Below, piece by piece: positions 23,198 to 34,845 of a stretch of DNA of 64,000 bases (position 1 is the first letter of the stretch; each line of letters begins with the position of its first letter). Both the position numbers and the translations under genes were made by a program. The stretch is from Cylicocyclus nassatus. Its lineage: Eukaryota; Nematoda; Chromadorea; Rhabditida; Strongylidae. The stretch spans positions 25,844,852 to 25,908,851 of the forward strand of contig CATQJL010000001.1 of the NCBI GenBank assembly GCA_958299035.1. Reading direction: 5' to 3'. A model generated the notes under the pieces. The model ran no database searches and was not told where the DNA came from. It saw only the letters and a program-made list of their open reading frames with translations.

Positions 23198-23358
23198 TAT
23201 GTGGGATCCTTTTTGATTTCCGGATGAAAAGAACAAAAAGCTCAGACGTTTGCGATGTTTTGGCGCAGTGAAAAACCAGAAATCATGTTTTAACTCATAT
23301 TTTCGAAAATAGGAAATGGGATAAGTTGCAAAAGGAGGGATACAGCGTAAAGGGCTCT

Positions 23359-23450
23359 ACAGTTGTGACAGTGGAATGTGAAAAATTTCGGCGAATTCGG
23401 CGAATTCGGCGAATTCGCCGAAATTTTTCACATTCCACTGTCACAACTGT
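23359..23450. repeat. Perfect palindrome with GGCGAATTC units at its centre
   Basis: ACAGTTGTGACAGTGGAATG and onward is matched base for base by its complement ending at 23450; arms are about 40 bases. The centre is a short tandem of GGCGAATTC. Perfect arms imply recent origin or active homogenisation. Could be a small-RNA hairpin or tip of an inverted-repeat element. Confidence 0.7.
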
Positions 23451-23459
23451 ATTATATGG

Positions 23460-24785
23460 TTACCAGAAAACATGTGTTCACTTGCAAAAAAATAGCACGT
23501 ATCTTCGTTCTCGAAACTGCCAATAATCATATATCCTAACTGAGGGTTGAGGTCAGCAAGCTATCGTTGTTTTGGTGACCGTTCTTTTAAACATTGCATC
23601 AGTGGTATTATGTATAGTATCACGCGTTTCACTGCGCAAATACTGCTCGAAGTTATAATTTGTTGAAGTGATCAACTTTGTATTTCAGCAATTATAAAAA
23701 TTATTAGGCATGTAAATGACCTTATGTAGGTAATGTTTGGAAAAGAATAACATGCTCTAATATCTATCCGAAATGAGAAGTTCAATCACTCTTTTTTCCT
23801 AGGGAATCTACAGTCATTCTCTAAGTTTCCCATATTTTACCGTTTACGCTGATAATTCACCCATGCTATGATTTCTTCTTGTGAGGGAAGGCGTCTAACT
23901 CAGCTCGATCTTTCAAAAACTATTGTTTTTAGAATCTGCTTGAACCAGTGATTTCAAATATGTTGTCCTAGGTACGAAACATTACTCTAAATTGGATTGC
24001 GAGCTTTTGAGTATGCGTTATTGATATACAAATGAATATGGAAAGACCGGCCTGCAGATAGGGAACTGCCCGGAAAAGGTGGTGGAATATCGTTGGCGCT
24101 CATAGGAAAAATTACGCATTCAGATCTTTACCTAGACGATCATGCCGTAATATCGGTGGAGCAAATCTTGCTTAGGAAAAAAGTCTTAACTTGCCTTAGA
24201 GTAATGCTTTGCAGCTATTAGCATATCCGAGATTGACGAAGGTAATTTCGGGTATATTTGTCGTCAAAAGCCATACTAAGTCAGGCGCCTTTCCGTGTTA
24301 GTTAGTTCCGTTCTTGATCTATAATAAGTAAAGGTGATCGAGAATTTATTGCACTATAATGTACCTTGATAATTGTTGGAAAACACAAGATAAAAAACCT
24401 CATGAATGCGGAGCATCTCAAACAACCCTCTGGTGTTATCTTTGCACTCAAAGAGTAAAGACCGATCTGGAAAGAAGCTGTCGTACTTAATTCTCTCTTT
24501 TTTTTGACAGAAAAAATGAAAATGACGGATTCGCTTTGAAAACTCCTAAAACCGTTTTGATTGGCCATACTTGGCGCGATTTGCCCCATGTATTTCTGAA
24601 CCGCCGCGCGCAAACATGCAGGCGAGCACAGGTGCGATAGTGTGAAAATTTTCTCACCCTCCCTTCAGCTTCCCCTGAGCCGGAACCAAGGACCCCTTCA
24701 CCAAAAGCCGAGAAGAATAATTAACAGTGAGGTAAGGTTAAGCAAAGGAGATTTTTGTAGGTGAATGTTTATGTATAGGAAAGGA
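23460..24785. other. No gene recognised
   Basis: AT-rich intergenic sequence. The frame 24302-24613 (-) has no support. Confidence 0.35.
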
Positions 24786-24789
24786 GAAG

Positions 24790-26420
24790 TCTGTTGAAAA
24801 AAGGGCTTGGTGACGGGTGTGAGTAATGATTTCTGGAGATTTTCGGTTTTCAACATAAAAAATATACGCTGTATGCTCAAATACTTCTGTACTTGAGCAT
24901 GTTGTACGCCGTGATGATCACCATTGGAACTGTCTCGTCCTCCGCTTTCAGAAAGTATATGAAACGTCTGATATCCATTCAAAAAAGTGCAGTGAACAGT
25001 TTGCCTAGTGATTTTTGGGGATTTTCGATTTTTTTAACATAAAAAATTCATAACTTCTGCTGATGAACGTATTGTACGCCGTGATGGTCACATTGGAACC
25101 GCCTCATCCTCCGCCTTCAGAAAATATATGATACTAGCTGGCTTACCCGGCTCCGCCGTATCCGGACCAAACTTGGCACACATACACTTCGGGCCCCGGC
25201 GGGTGTCACAGTCCACTTTTCGTTATCGATCGATGTCGATTTTACCGATTTTTATCGATTTTTTTTGCAGAGTTCACCTACAGGGCTAGGAGTTGGCACA
25301 GGGGGGGGGGGGAAGTGAGCATGGGGATTCCGAATACAATATTAGTTTTCAGGATCGTCCATTACTTTTATCGATTTTACCGATTTTTTTTAAGTTTGAC
25401 CTGCGGGGCTGGGAGTTTGCACAGGGGGGTAATCGAGCATGCAGATTACGAATACAATATTAGTTTTCAAGATCGTCCATTACTTTTATCGATTTTATCG
25501 ATTTTTTGAAAATTTGAGCTAGGGGGCTGGAATTTGGCATAGGGATGTAATCGAGCATGCTGATCACCCCCCTTGGGGGTGATCAGCATGCTCGATTACC
25601 CCCCTGTGCCAACTCCCAGCCCCGTAGGTGAACTCAGCAAAAAAATCGATAAAAATCGATAAAATCGATATCGATCGATGACGAAAAGTAGCCTATGACA
25701 CCCGCCGGGGCCCGAAGTGTATGTGTGCCAAGTTTGGTCCGGATCGGTTCAGAAATGGAATTTTCTATTCGGAACATACGTACACACAGACATACATACA
25801 AACAGACATTCAGCTTTATATATAAGATGTTTGGGGTCCGTTGGAAAAAGTGCCTGGGTGAAGGGTGTCCTAGTGCTTGCTGAAGATTTTCAAGTTTTTA
25901 ACATAAAAAAATTCATAACTTCTGTAGATGAACATCTTGTACGCCGAGATGGTCACCATTAAAAGCGCCTCGTCTTCCGCTTTAGAAAATATACACTTTG
26001 CCTGGGGTTCGTTAGTTATATTGGGAGTGCTCAAGTAGACGTCTTTTTACAATGGTAAAAAAGCCTGTACTTGAGCACTCCCTATAAAAGTCTTACCCAC
26101 ACTTCACCCGGCACTTTTTCTAACGAACCCCAGGCAAAGTGTATATTTTCTGAAAGCGAAAGACGAGACGGTTCCAATGGTGTCCATCTCGGCGTACAAA
26201 ACGTTCATCAGCAGAAGTTATGAATTTTTTTATGTTAAAAAAATCAAAAATTCCCAAAAATCACTAGGCAAACCGTTCACTGCACTTTCTTGAATGGATA
26301 TCAGACGTTCTATATATTTTCTAAAAGCGGAGGACAAGATGGTTATAAAAACCTTTTCATTGCTGACGTTGCTGTTCATCTACAGAAGCTACGAATTTCT
26401 TCTTTTGAAAATTCGTAAAT
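24790..26420. mobile_element. Large fold-back repeat, split by a nested Helitron
   Basis: The left arm (24830-25130 and 25830-26025) and right arm (26090-26420) are complementary: TCTGATATCCATTCAA, TTTGCCTAGTGATTTTTGGG, CATAACTTCTGCTGATGAAC and TTTGCCTGGGGTTCGTT all recur inverted. The centre is a hairpin of GGGAGTGCTCAAGTA and its complement at 26028-26085. Ends and target duplication not defined. A family A Helitron occupies 25134-25827. Confidence 0.7.
25134..25827 (-). mobile_element. Helitron family A, copy 1
   Basis: On the minus strand it begins TCTTATATATAAAGCTGAAT after a host A and ends GCCAGCTAG before a host T, with the hairpin CGGC-GGA-GCCG ten bases before CTAG. Inside are long inverted arms with repeated ATCGATTTT and GGGCTGGGAGTTGGCAC units and the palindrome TCGAGCATGCTGATCACC and its complement. 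Second copy at 43099-44062. No protein coding capacity. Confidence 0.85.
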
Positions 26421-26429
26421 GCTTAAAAA

Positions 26430-27260
26430 ATGTCTACCTCTTTCCCGAAACAGATGTTCTTGCATACACATCTTTTATGGTATTTTTAAAAACATATAGG
26501 GTTGTTCCAATCCTATCAGTCTTCACATTTTTGGTAAAAAGACAACCAATGATGACAAAGAATTCAAAATGACAAATTTTGATTTGGAAAATAAGAAAAC
26601 ACCATCGCCTTCTCCCCCCCCCCCCCCGGTCGGCATTTTATGATTTTTCGATCAACTGAAACACCCTTCACCCTGGAGGGACTGCGACCACTTGACCCCC
26701 TCCACCCTGTAGAAGTCATTCTCACCTTATCGCACCTGTGCAGGCGAGCACTTTTGCCGTTTTTGTGCGGCCATTGTAGGAAGGGCAAATTGTCAGCCAT
26801 AGCAGCCAGTTTTATCACGGGCTCTAGTGGCGATACGCCACGACATCGCTAATAGTAAGCAATGCAGCGTTGCCGAGTCTGCACCAGCGAGGGGGCGATA
26901 TGGCGCGCTAAGTTCGCTGATAATAATACGTCGCAACTCATCTAGCCTCCTTCAGTTCATCTATCCCACGCTACGCCTAACTCTACATGACCACCGCTTA
27001 TGGTGGTCCCCTCCTGTTCTAACAACGCATGTGAATGTATGTGTATGCCCAGAGAGATCGCTAAGCGATATTTCTGATTGAACGCGAGGGCATCCGATGC
27101 CTCGTTAAGATGGCGTCGCCGAAGGTATGACAGAGGCCTGCACTCTTCTTGCCTGAGCTTTCTTCTCCCACCGCTAGACGCACGCTCTTGAGATTGATCA
27201 TTGAGATTATAGTCGCATTTGCAAAATGTGGCGGATGTTATCGTTGATATTGATGTAGTC
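26430..27260. other. No gene recognised; poly-C tract
   Basis: A run of 14 C lies near 26616. Frames here are unsupported. Confidence 0.35.
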
Positions 27261-27264
27261 GTCC

Positions 27265-27810
27265 TCACTCCACTAGTCGCCTGGTAGGCGAATTCGAATA
27301 TGAACTGGAATAGGCCAGTCGAGGCGGGGAGCGGCACTTCAGCCCTCAGCTCAAATCTCTCTTTTCCGTTTTTTTCTTGCCTTTGCTTGGTTATTCGCTG
27401 AAATCTGACAATGTTCTTCCATTAAACTGATGTTTTGATTTTGCTGAGCGTCGTTTCTGGCCTCTGGCTCGGTTTTTGTTTGGGTGGTCTTTGAGAAACG
27501 GCGCAGATGGCGAATTTGTGATGTATAATCCACTAGGGCAACACTTTTGCACATGTCACTCACAAAGAAAGGACGTACAGCAAAAATGTCCCTTTTGTAT
27601 CGTTTCTTCGAGCTTACCTATCTATAATATATACGGAGTTGAAGTAAGGAGCAGAGCAGAACGAAACAACGTTCGACAGCACGATAGAGAAACATGCGTA
27701 AGTTTGAACTGAGGACTAATGTGCCGCGCTCCGGCGCGACCGATCTGCTCCAGTTCATTTTCGAATTCACCCACCGAGCGACAAGTGGGGTGAGGACGAC
27801 TATATCCACT
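27265..27810. repeat. Inverted repeat with 60-90 base arms
   Basis: GTCGTCCTCACTCCACTAGTCGCC...CGAATTCGAATATGAACTGGA (27270-27320) is inverted at about 27740-27805 (TCCAGTTCATTTTCGAATTC...GGGGTGAGGACGAC). Spacer about 430 bases. Ends undefined; probably a MITE. Confidence 0.55.
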
Positions 27811-28643
27811 CATCTCAAGGTCTTTCAAACTAACAACCAAAATGGCTTCGACTTTTTTTCTTACACCTTTTATTCTTGAACTGATGCGAACGCTAAGAAA
27901 GGTCAGAGCAACTTACTTTACTACATATCTATCGTCTGGAAACCGTTATGATAGACTGCCATATGGCTTGATAACTAATCGGCTATTTGAGCGAAGTTTT
28001 CTTGAGCTGTCACTTGTGATGACATTCCACTTACGTGCTTTTATGTCACAACATCTATTTTCACACAAATCTCATATTACAATTCTAAAATGCTTCGCAC
28101 TTAGATTTAGTGCAACGGTTTTGAACTTGTGTACATGCTGCTAGATTGCTAGAATTTTAGTGCTTTCGATCTATTCGATTGAACACTGTCATACAAAAGC
28201 GACTGATCAAAATTTGCGTGATGGCTGCAACTTTTCTTTTATTCTAAACCTGCTTGGATAATTCTCCCCTTTAACTAACAATCTACGTCATCAATTATCA
28301 AAATTATTGACCCTATCACACGACCCGACAAATTCCAGTTCGGTTCCTATACCAACATCGTGAACTGACGATGACATGAAATGGCATACACTTAAAAATT
28401 CACGAAATCGTGTTACCATACCACAAAATTTTTCGACTTTCTGATTTTGATTTTGACCATTTCTACTTGAGACTGTTGATGGTTCGAGCAAGCATCAGCC
28501 TTTCTATAAAAGAGTTCCTCAAAAAATTAGGAAAAATACAAGTTACCATCCCACCATTCGGAACTTTTTTCTAGAGATAGGTTCGGAAATCATTCCAAGA
28601 GTGATGAAAAATCTGAGGAAGACTGGTAATGCAAAGCTTGGAT

Positions 28644-28856
28644 TCAAGTCTTTGGTTGTGATTGACGATTTAAAATCCACTTTGATCGTGTAGCAATAAT
28701 TTTTATCCCTCGATGTTTTGCAAGCTCAGCTTTTATGACAGTTCCATCATCTGTACTGTGCTGAAGGTCAAACGGTGAACACATGTGATTGAATCGACTA
28801 CCAAGTGGGTGGTTGCCAAAATTTTGGACAAAAATAAAGGGACTAGTAGATGACAT
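28644..28856 (-). CDS. Possible first exon of an unidentified gene, divergent to the secreted-protein gene
   Basis: A real ATG opens 70 codons (MSSTSPFIFVQNFGNHPLG; later KAELAKHRGIKIIATRSKW) to TGA. TATAAAT on the minus strand at about 28911-28917 lies some 55 bases upstream. Further open segments follow at 28612-28547 (FFITLGMISEPISRKKFRM) with a plausible acceptor (CTTCCTCAG), but I could not build a model without introns shorter than 30 bases. The start lies 177 bases from the start of the plus-strand gene at 29034, so they would share a promoter region. Confidence 0.35.
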   Translation of the reverse strand: MSSTSPFIFVQNFGNHPLGSRFNHMCSPFDLQHSTDDGTVIKAELAKHRGIKIIATRSKWILNRQSQPKT

Positions 28857-28907
28857 TGAAAGGAAATGGGCAAATTAATAGTTGCACTAAATGAATGCGA
28901 GGCTCCA

Positions 28908-28918
28908 CTGATTTATAT
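28908..28918. promoter_or_regulatory. TATA-like element between divergent genes
   Basis: GATTTATATC reads as TATAAAT on the minus strand and as TTATATC on the plus strand, between the starts at 28856 (-) and 29034 (+). Confidence 0.3.
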
Positions 28919-29033
28919 CACGCACTAGTGTGTACTGCTGTACTTGGACGAGGAAATGTCAAACGGTATTAAAAGTAGAGTTGAACGGCCATTACTGGTG
29001 CTGCGCTATATTCACTGGATCGTCATTAGAATA

Positions 29034-29940
29034 ATGTTGAACACCAGAATTCTGCTTATTCTGCTAGCCATCAAGATCGTGAACTGTGAACAAAATCAGT
29101 ACGATGCTAAAATGTTAAATTGCAAACAAACTTGGTGTGACTTTCATTTCTGTGAGTAAATAGCATCATCAGCATTAAATCATTTTTTTTCACTTTTCCA
29201 TAATTTTGTGATAATGAGGATTGAAAACAAACAGCAGTGCTATCGAGAATATGTCCGGAAGAGAACGAAAGTTTTACCGCCCTTCCCAGTCATAGGAAAG
29301 AACTTTCATCAATGAAAGTCAGGGGGCAATTGAAAGCGCGGTTTTACCACTCAGATAGCGCTTTTGTGTAACACCAGACATTTCTCCTTGAAAAAAATTT
29401 CTTCCAATTTTTAACTTTACCAAATACTCCATTTTAGTGGGATTTGTAAGTTTATGGGGTAGCTTGCAAACCAAGGTCATCTTAGACAGCGATGGTCAGA
29501 ACTCAGAACCAATGGTTGACCTCGTTGTGCAAGTTGTCGAATTAACACACTGTGCTCCCAAAGTAAGGATTTTCTCAAACTAATCCAAACAAAATTAATC
29601 AAATATTCAGTTTCATCACTGGCCATCAATATTCAACGTGCACATAAGCGGGATAGGTGACTCTAATTGGCCGAAGAACTGCAAAAAATTCTGGGTAGCA
29701 GGTAGATTTCTTTCGATTTTTCTTCCACTTGCATCATCAGTTACAGGAAATTCTGATGGCTGCAAGTCAAATAATACGAGGGAGTGCAAGGTTTTTATGG
29801 ATCACGACTTTTTCAAGGAAGTGCAAAATGGGCTGGGACGGGGACGTTGCTTATTTGGCAGATTCCGTTGTTTCGGTAAACTTCGTTGCATGGTTCAATC
29901 TAATGGAAGGTGGAACAATCCTTCTACTTCTTGCTTTTAG
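29034..29940 (+). CDS. Secreted cysteine-containing protein, four exons
   Basis: Exons 29034-29151, 29438-29562, 29611-29701 and 29747-29940 join in phase to 175 residues. Introns are 286, 48 and 45 bases with donors GTGAGT, GTAAGG, GTAGAT and acceptors ATTTTAG, TATTCAG, GTTACAG. The ATG chosen gives a clean signal peptide (MLNTRILLILLAIKIVNC); an upstream in-frame ATG at 28956 would bury it. The mature protein has about eleven Cys (for example NCKQTWC, ELTHCAPK, NCKKFW, GCKSNNTREC, GRCLFGRFRCFGKLRC) and WP/HHW motifs, so a disulfide-rich extracellular domain is likely. No family recognised. The last exon has an internal donor (CG|GTAAAC) that with TTGCTTTTAG at 29940 would give a shorter C-terminus. 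AATAAA near 30203 could be its polyadenylation signal. Confidence 0.7.
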
Positions 29941-29944
29941 TCAA

Positions 29945-30765
29945 ATAGCTTATCTCGTACTTAAGCTTCTTATTCTGTCACCAATTGTTTTAGCGGGAAA
30001 GGGATGCTAAAACAGAATCTTTGTGATCTTAGTTCTTTTATGGAAAGAAGTATAGGTCGGAGCGCCAGCAGCCATGTTGCTATGTGCAAAACTTCCGAAA
30101 GTAGTGAAGTGGTTTGAATGTATAACTCTGTTTTAAAATGAAAGGAAACTGCTGGCATGCTTAGAAATATCTTCTTGCCTTTTCCATGAATGCGTCAGCA
30201 TGAATAAATGTTGATATGTTGGTATTGGTTTGTGCTTCCTCTTAATTCATCAAAAAGCCCAACTAAATGCTTGTCCTTTGCTATGCTTTTAAGACTGCCG
30301 GGACATTTCACTTGAATCTTTCAGACTACAAAACTTATAACGTTTAGACAAGATGGTTATATTAACTGCAATTTCGGCGTACACCTGGGTCTAAAAACTT
30401 TGAAAAAAAAGGTATCAGCAAATTTGTCATTCACAGCTTACTAATAAAATCAAGATATGATAGCAGTACAAGTTGATGTTGTCAGCATAAATGCTAGACA
30501 TGTTTAAGTATCATTTACTGATGTGGTCTGTGAAATCAAAAGCTGTAAGAGGATATTTATTTGTTTTTGTTTATCTATTGGTGCGACCACAAACGCATTG
30601 CAAATCAAGTATACAGAATGCCAAAACACTCTTTCTGATCCTTAATAATAATTTCGGCTCAAAAGCTATCGCGATGCCCAGGTATCATGTTTCAACTTTT
30701 GCTTTGTTGTTGCATCTACAGTGCGAAATGAGATCCGATCGTTTCTGTAGGATTACGATGAAAGC
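29945..30765. other. 3' flank, no further gene recognised
   Basis: Contains an AATAAA near 30203. The frame 30491-30769 (+) is unsupported. Confidence 0.35.
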
Positions 30766-30768
30766 TTA

Positions 30769-31629
30769 GGCTGGATACTGATTCCCATGTTCCGGAACTG
30801 TTCCCGCACAGTTCTCGCACTGTGCTGGAACTGTTTTGGAACTGTGCTGCATGCGCTGCAACCGCCCCGCGCGCGTTTTGAACGGCGGAAGTTGGAAGAT
30901 TTTGACCGTTTTCAACGGTTTTTCTTTCAGATTCCTCTCATTTTGGCCTTATTCTTCTACCCCGCGGCAGAACTTCGAACTTGAAGTGGAGTTGGGAGAT
31001 GAACGTTGTTCTTCTCTACTTATCCGGAACATGCATATGAAAGAGAACAGCGTTCTCTCTTCAACTCCTTTTTGAGTTCGCAGCTTTTCTTATCATTAGA
31101 AGAAGCGGGGTAGAAGAGAGAAAGGAGAAGCAACGATATGGAAGAAGGAAAGTGGTTAAGAATGATCAAAACGAAATTCCTCAGAAAACAAGAGCAAAGT
31201 TTTCACTTTCGCATTTTCAGAATGTTTGCACGTCCTAATTTGAAACAGATGCTGCGGAACCTACGCAACGGCTTTCTGAAACAAATGGAATAGGTTTGAG
31301 GAAAAAACACGAAGCGAGAATGGACAAGTGCAAAAACAAAATTTTGTCGGATACGCAGAGCAGAAAAGCGCTCATTCTTCAACTCCGCTTCGAGATCGAA
31401 GTTCTGCTGATGAAAAGAGGAAGCGGGGTAGAGATATAAGGCCACAATGAGAATAATCTGGAAGAAAAACCGTTGAAAACGGTCAAAATCCTCCAACTCC
31501 CGCCGTTCAAAACGTGCGCGGGGCGGTTGCAGCGCATGCCGCGCAGTTCCGGAAAATTCCAGCACAGTGCGGGAACTGTGCGGGAACAGTTCCGTAACTG
31601 TATCAGTATGAATCAGTATGAACCCAGCC
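30769..31629. mobile_element. MITE with TTA target duplication, GGCTGG ends
   Basis: Flanked by TTA at 30766-30768 and 31630-31632. Ends GGCTGGATACTGATTCC and the complement of ATCAGTATGAACCCAGCC. Arms pair for about 250 bases (GCGCGTTTTGAACGGCGG, CCGTTTTCAACGGTTTTTC and the GAACTTCGA block). The three-base TTA duplication fits PIF/Harbinger. The frames 30787-31075 and 31203-31685 are arm sequence read twice and not genes. Confidence 0.8.
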
Positions 31630-31639
31630 TTAAAGAAAG

Positions 31640-32640
31640 CTCTGTGACAATAAAATACTACACTACAATAAACAAAATAATACAATACTCACAATCAGAA
31701 ACAGCTGGAAAATTTATTACTAACACAGTTACGTTCGTTCACTACAGATATAGACATTGCCAATGTGCTCGTTAATTCATTATTGATTTAGTGTGAAAGC
31801 GGTCTTCCCGATGGTCATCGAAAATCTAATTGCACCGACTCAGATGTTCCCAACCTAAGTATTTCAACAAGAAAAAAAAACTATAACGGTTTTGATGTTC
31901 TGCCTGATTTTCTAAAGGCAAGTTTGGCCATTGCGCTGAGAAAGTCCACTAATAATTGTACTGTTGAGAAGAAATTAGTGACATCTTGACGGGATTTCTT
32001 TTTATAAAACTCCGCAAAGGTCTTCTTCATAAGTGAATCATGAACGAAAATGTGAATAAAATTTGGGGCGTATCGTACGCGAATGGTGTCTTACTTTTAC
32101 ATTGACTTAGAATTTTATGTCGCTCGTGTTCTGAAGAGCATTACAAGGTAATAGAGTCGTTCCAATGTTTAGGTTTCCTTGTATTATAGCCTATAAGTTT
32201 GCCATAAGATGATTCTCAAACCATGCTTTTTCTGCTCTCAATATCACAAAGTTGCACTCTTTATTTTTTATATATTTTTCTCCACTGATAATCAAGGATA
32301 TTTTGTAATAGATTATACTAGGACATGTCTGAAGCATAAAATAACGCTTTTTTTGGTTTTATGCTAAATTCAATTATCTCAAGAACTAGCGCTTGTAAAA
32401 GGCTGAAATTCACGGTTGCACCTGCAAAAAAATCCTTTTCGAACCACCCATTTGGGAACATTCAGCATTACTGTCGAGAGCATGCCAAATGCATATTCAA
32501 ATATCTGATGCGGAGAGCATATGCATGACCCATTTAGAGCAGGCGCCTTTTAGAGAAAAGTTCGATTTTTGGGTACTTGAAGTTGAATTCCAACTTCACA
32601 CTTCGCGTTAGCCACTCTTTGTACCTTGGTTTTCTATTAA
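31640..32640. other. No gene recognised
   Basis: AT-rich; nothing with splice support was seen. Confidence 0.35.
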
Positions 32641-32647
32641 ATAGTAT

Positions 32648-33200
32648 ACAGAGTGTTCCAACAAATGTGCACACTGTTTGATCCTTAATTCTCCTGCATT
32701 AACATCTTTCGCCGAACTTTAGGAACCATTCTGTAGAGCAGACTTCTACTTCAGATTTACAATGTGGAGCAAATCAACAATCACTCTTTGCTGAAATAAT
32801 GCGGTAGGAACTTCAAGAAGGATCTGCCGTTGAGAGCCATATTTTGCCTCAAAAGGAAAACGAAACAAGCCAAAGACTTATATCCTATGCTAACCAAAGT
32901 GGGTGATTTTTGATATTGAACATGTATTTTACTGTAATACTTCCTGCACAAGTTAGGCAGGCAAGCATGCTGTAACAGTTGCTTATTCAGTGTTCCTCAG
33001 AAAATGTTTATACACCCATATAAAGACTCAAAATTAGTGAAAAGTTGTGTAGTGAAATTAGCATGCGTGAACCCTGCTGCTTACTCTCAGATTTCTTTGG
33101 AAATTTGTTAGAGTGCTTATTTCACATAGTTTTGTATGCTGGAATCTACATGATCCTACATCAACGAGGAGCGATTGATGATTTGCTCTACAAAGCGTTT
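32648..33200. mobile_element. Diverged, truncated copy of the fold-back family at 47.1 kb
   Basis: TACAGAGTGTTCCAACAAATG and the following blocks (TGTGCACACT, TAGGAACCATTCTGTAGAG, ATATTTTGCCTCA, GTTGTGTAGTGAAAT, ATGATCCTACA) match 47099-47773. The right terminus is missing. Confidence 0.6.
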
Positions 33201-33631
33201 TATTCAATGTGAGTAAATACCTTGGAATGCTATCTGAGTTTTGAAGAGATCAAAGGCAGCGTCACCCAGATTTTCGTCTTTGATGTTTTTACCATTTCTA
33301 GGTCTTTCCGTGCCTCAGATTCTGAATAAAAAAATGAATGGGGTTCAAAATAGGTGAGACTCTGAAAAACCCCTTTTCTAAAACCTTATTTCGACGAGCG
33401 GAACGAGTGTAGTCGTATGCAACATGAATACTGTTGCACAGTGAGCGTTTCCACTGTGCTTGCCATGTGAGAAGCGTGAAAGAGTCGTCCCTGGATGGGC
33501 GGAGCGCGGAAATCGTCCGAAGGGTTCTGCGACATTCATTCATTTATTACATAGGATGTCGTATGCATTAACCATCAACGGACAAGTGCTACAAAACACA
33601 AACCATTTGTTAGTAGCGAAATACAAAAACG

Positions 33632-34815
33632 AAGAAAAGAAAGAAAGAAAGTTTTTATTGTAAAAGCAAATAGTCATTTGAAAGCGTCTCAAACTGCGAA
33701 AGCTTTACAGGAAGCATTCCTCTTCTCATTAGTCTATCCAGATTACTACTAATTCTGTTCGTAAAAAATCTCCTCCTCACATTTCTCCTTGCTCTAGGTA
33801 CCACTATCTTTCTTACCTCCCCTAGTTTTAGAACTTTTAGTTCCGAACAAGGAGAACGGCTGAAGTTGATAGTCCTTGAATATAATCTTATGTGCTATAA
33901 TAAGATCAAACTCCTCCTTCTCATGGCTAAACTATATAACCCGAGTTCTTTGTTTCTGAGCGTCCCCTTGGGTAATTGTTTATAGCGAAGGCCTTCGGTC
34001 CGTATAAGCAATTTCCTTGTAAAATTATTCTGCGCTTTCTCAAGCACCCGAAATGAAGTGGCTTTTGTAGGGTTAAATACTACAGTACCATATTCTAGTA
34101 ACGACCTGATATAAGTTATTTAAGTCCTAATGAGAAGGCATGTGTCACCATTTGATAATGCTCTGAATAAGTTATATACCGCCGCATTACCTCTTACAGC
34201 AACTGCTTCACAGTGCTTATCGAAACTCAGGTTACTGTTGACCAGAAACCCTAAGTCTCACTTCATTTACACAGTCAAGGTACTCTCCTTCAATCTGATA
34301 TCGATAATCTGAGTCAGTAGTACCATTGTGGAGTACCTTAGTTTTTTCCCGATATGGGCAGCTTCCTTTCTATTGGCCATGCAACCACTGCATCTAGCGC
34401 TCGCTGAATCTTGACTCTATCTTCATCTGTTGATACTGTAGCATAAAATTTGAAATCATCAGCGAAGCCGCAACACGACACTCCCATTCTGGAGACTAAT
34501 GCAGGAAGATCATAAGTATAGATGTTAAAAAGAATTGGTGACAGGACGCCACCCTGCGGTCCCCACTAGTCATTGCTCTGAGTTTTGAAAGTACGATTAA
34601 TATGAACACTGAATTTGCGATTAAATAAAAAGGCAGGAAAACGATTATGCACGGGTGTATTCCTACTGATTTCATTTTGAGAATGAGTTTCGAATGCGGT
34701 ACTTTGTCGAATGCTTTGGTGAAATCTAGATAAATAACATCAATACTATGCCAGAATCTACCGACAGACGACTTGCAGGTCCGCTTTCTCGTTTTCAAAC
34801 GCAGTTGGGGCACTT
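33632..34815 (-). mobile_element. CR1-like non-LTR retrotransposon, 5' truncated and broken
   Basis: On the minus strand the reverse transcriptase motif DVIYLDFTKAFDKVPHSKL (near 34730) is followed by GFADDFKFYA (34441-34470), the catalytic FADD block, and a C-terminal RRRFFTNRISSNLDRLMRR (near 33740-33790). Stops and frameshifts separate these. The 3' end is AATAAAAACTTTC with a (TTTC)n tail at about 33632-33655. The block order and C-terminal motif suit the CR1/jockey side of LINEs. Confidence 0.75.
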
Positions 34816-34845
34816 TTAGGGCCCCTTAAACATCGTATGGTTAGT

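Noticed and set aside
20938..23200. Recurring hairpins as CRISPR-like or terminator structures
   Set aside because: They sit at the 3' ends of Helitron copies just before CTGG, which explains their recurrence.
30787..31685. Pair of similar ORFs in opposite orientation (RARFERR..LEDFDRFQRFFFQI)
   Set aside because: They are the two arms of one TTA-flanked MITE.
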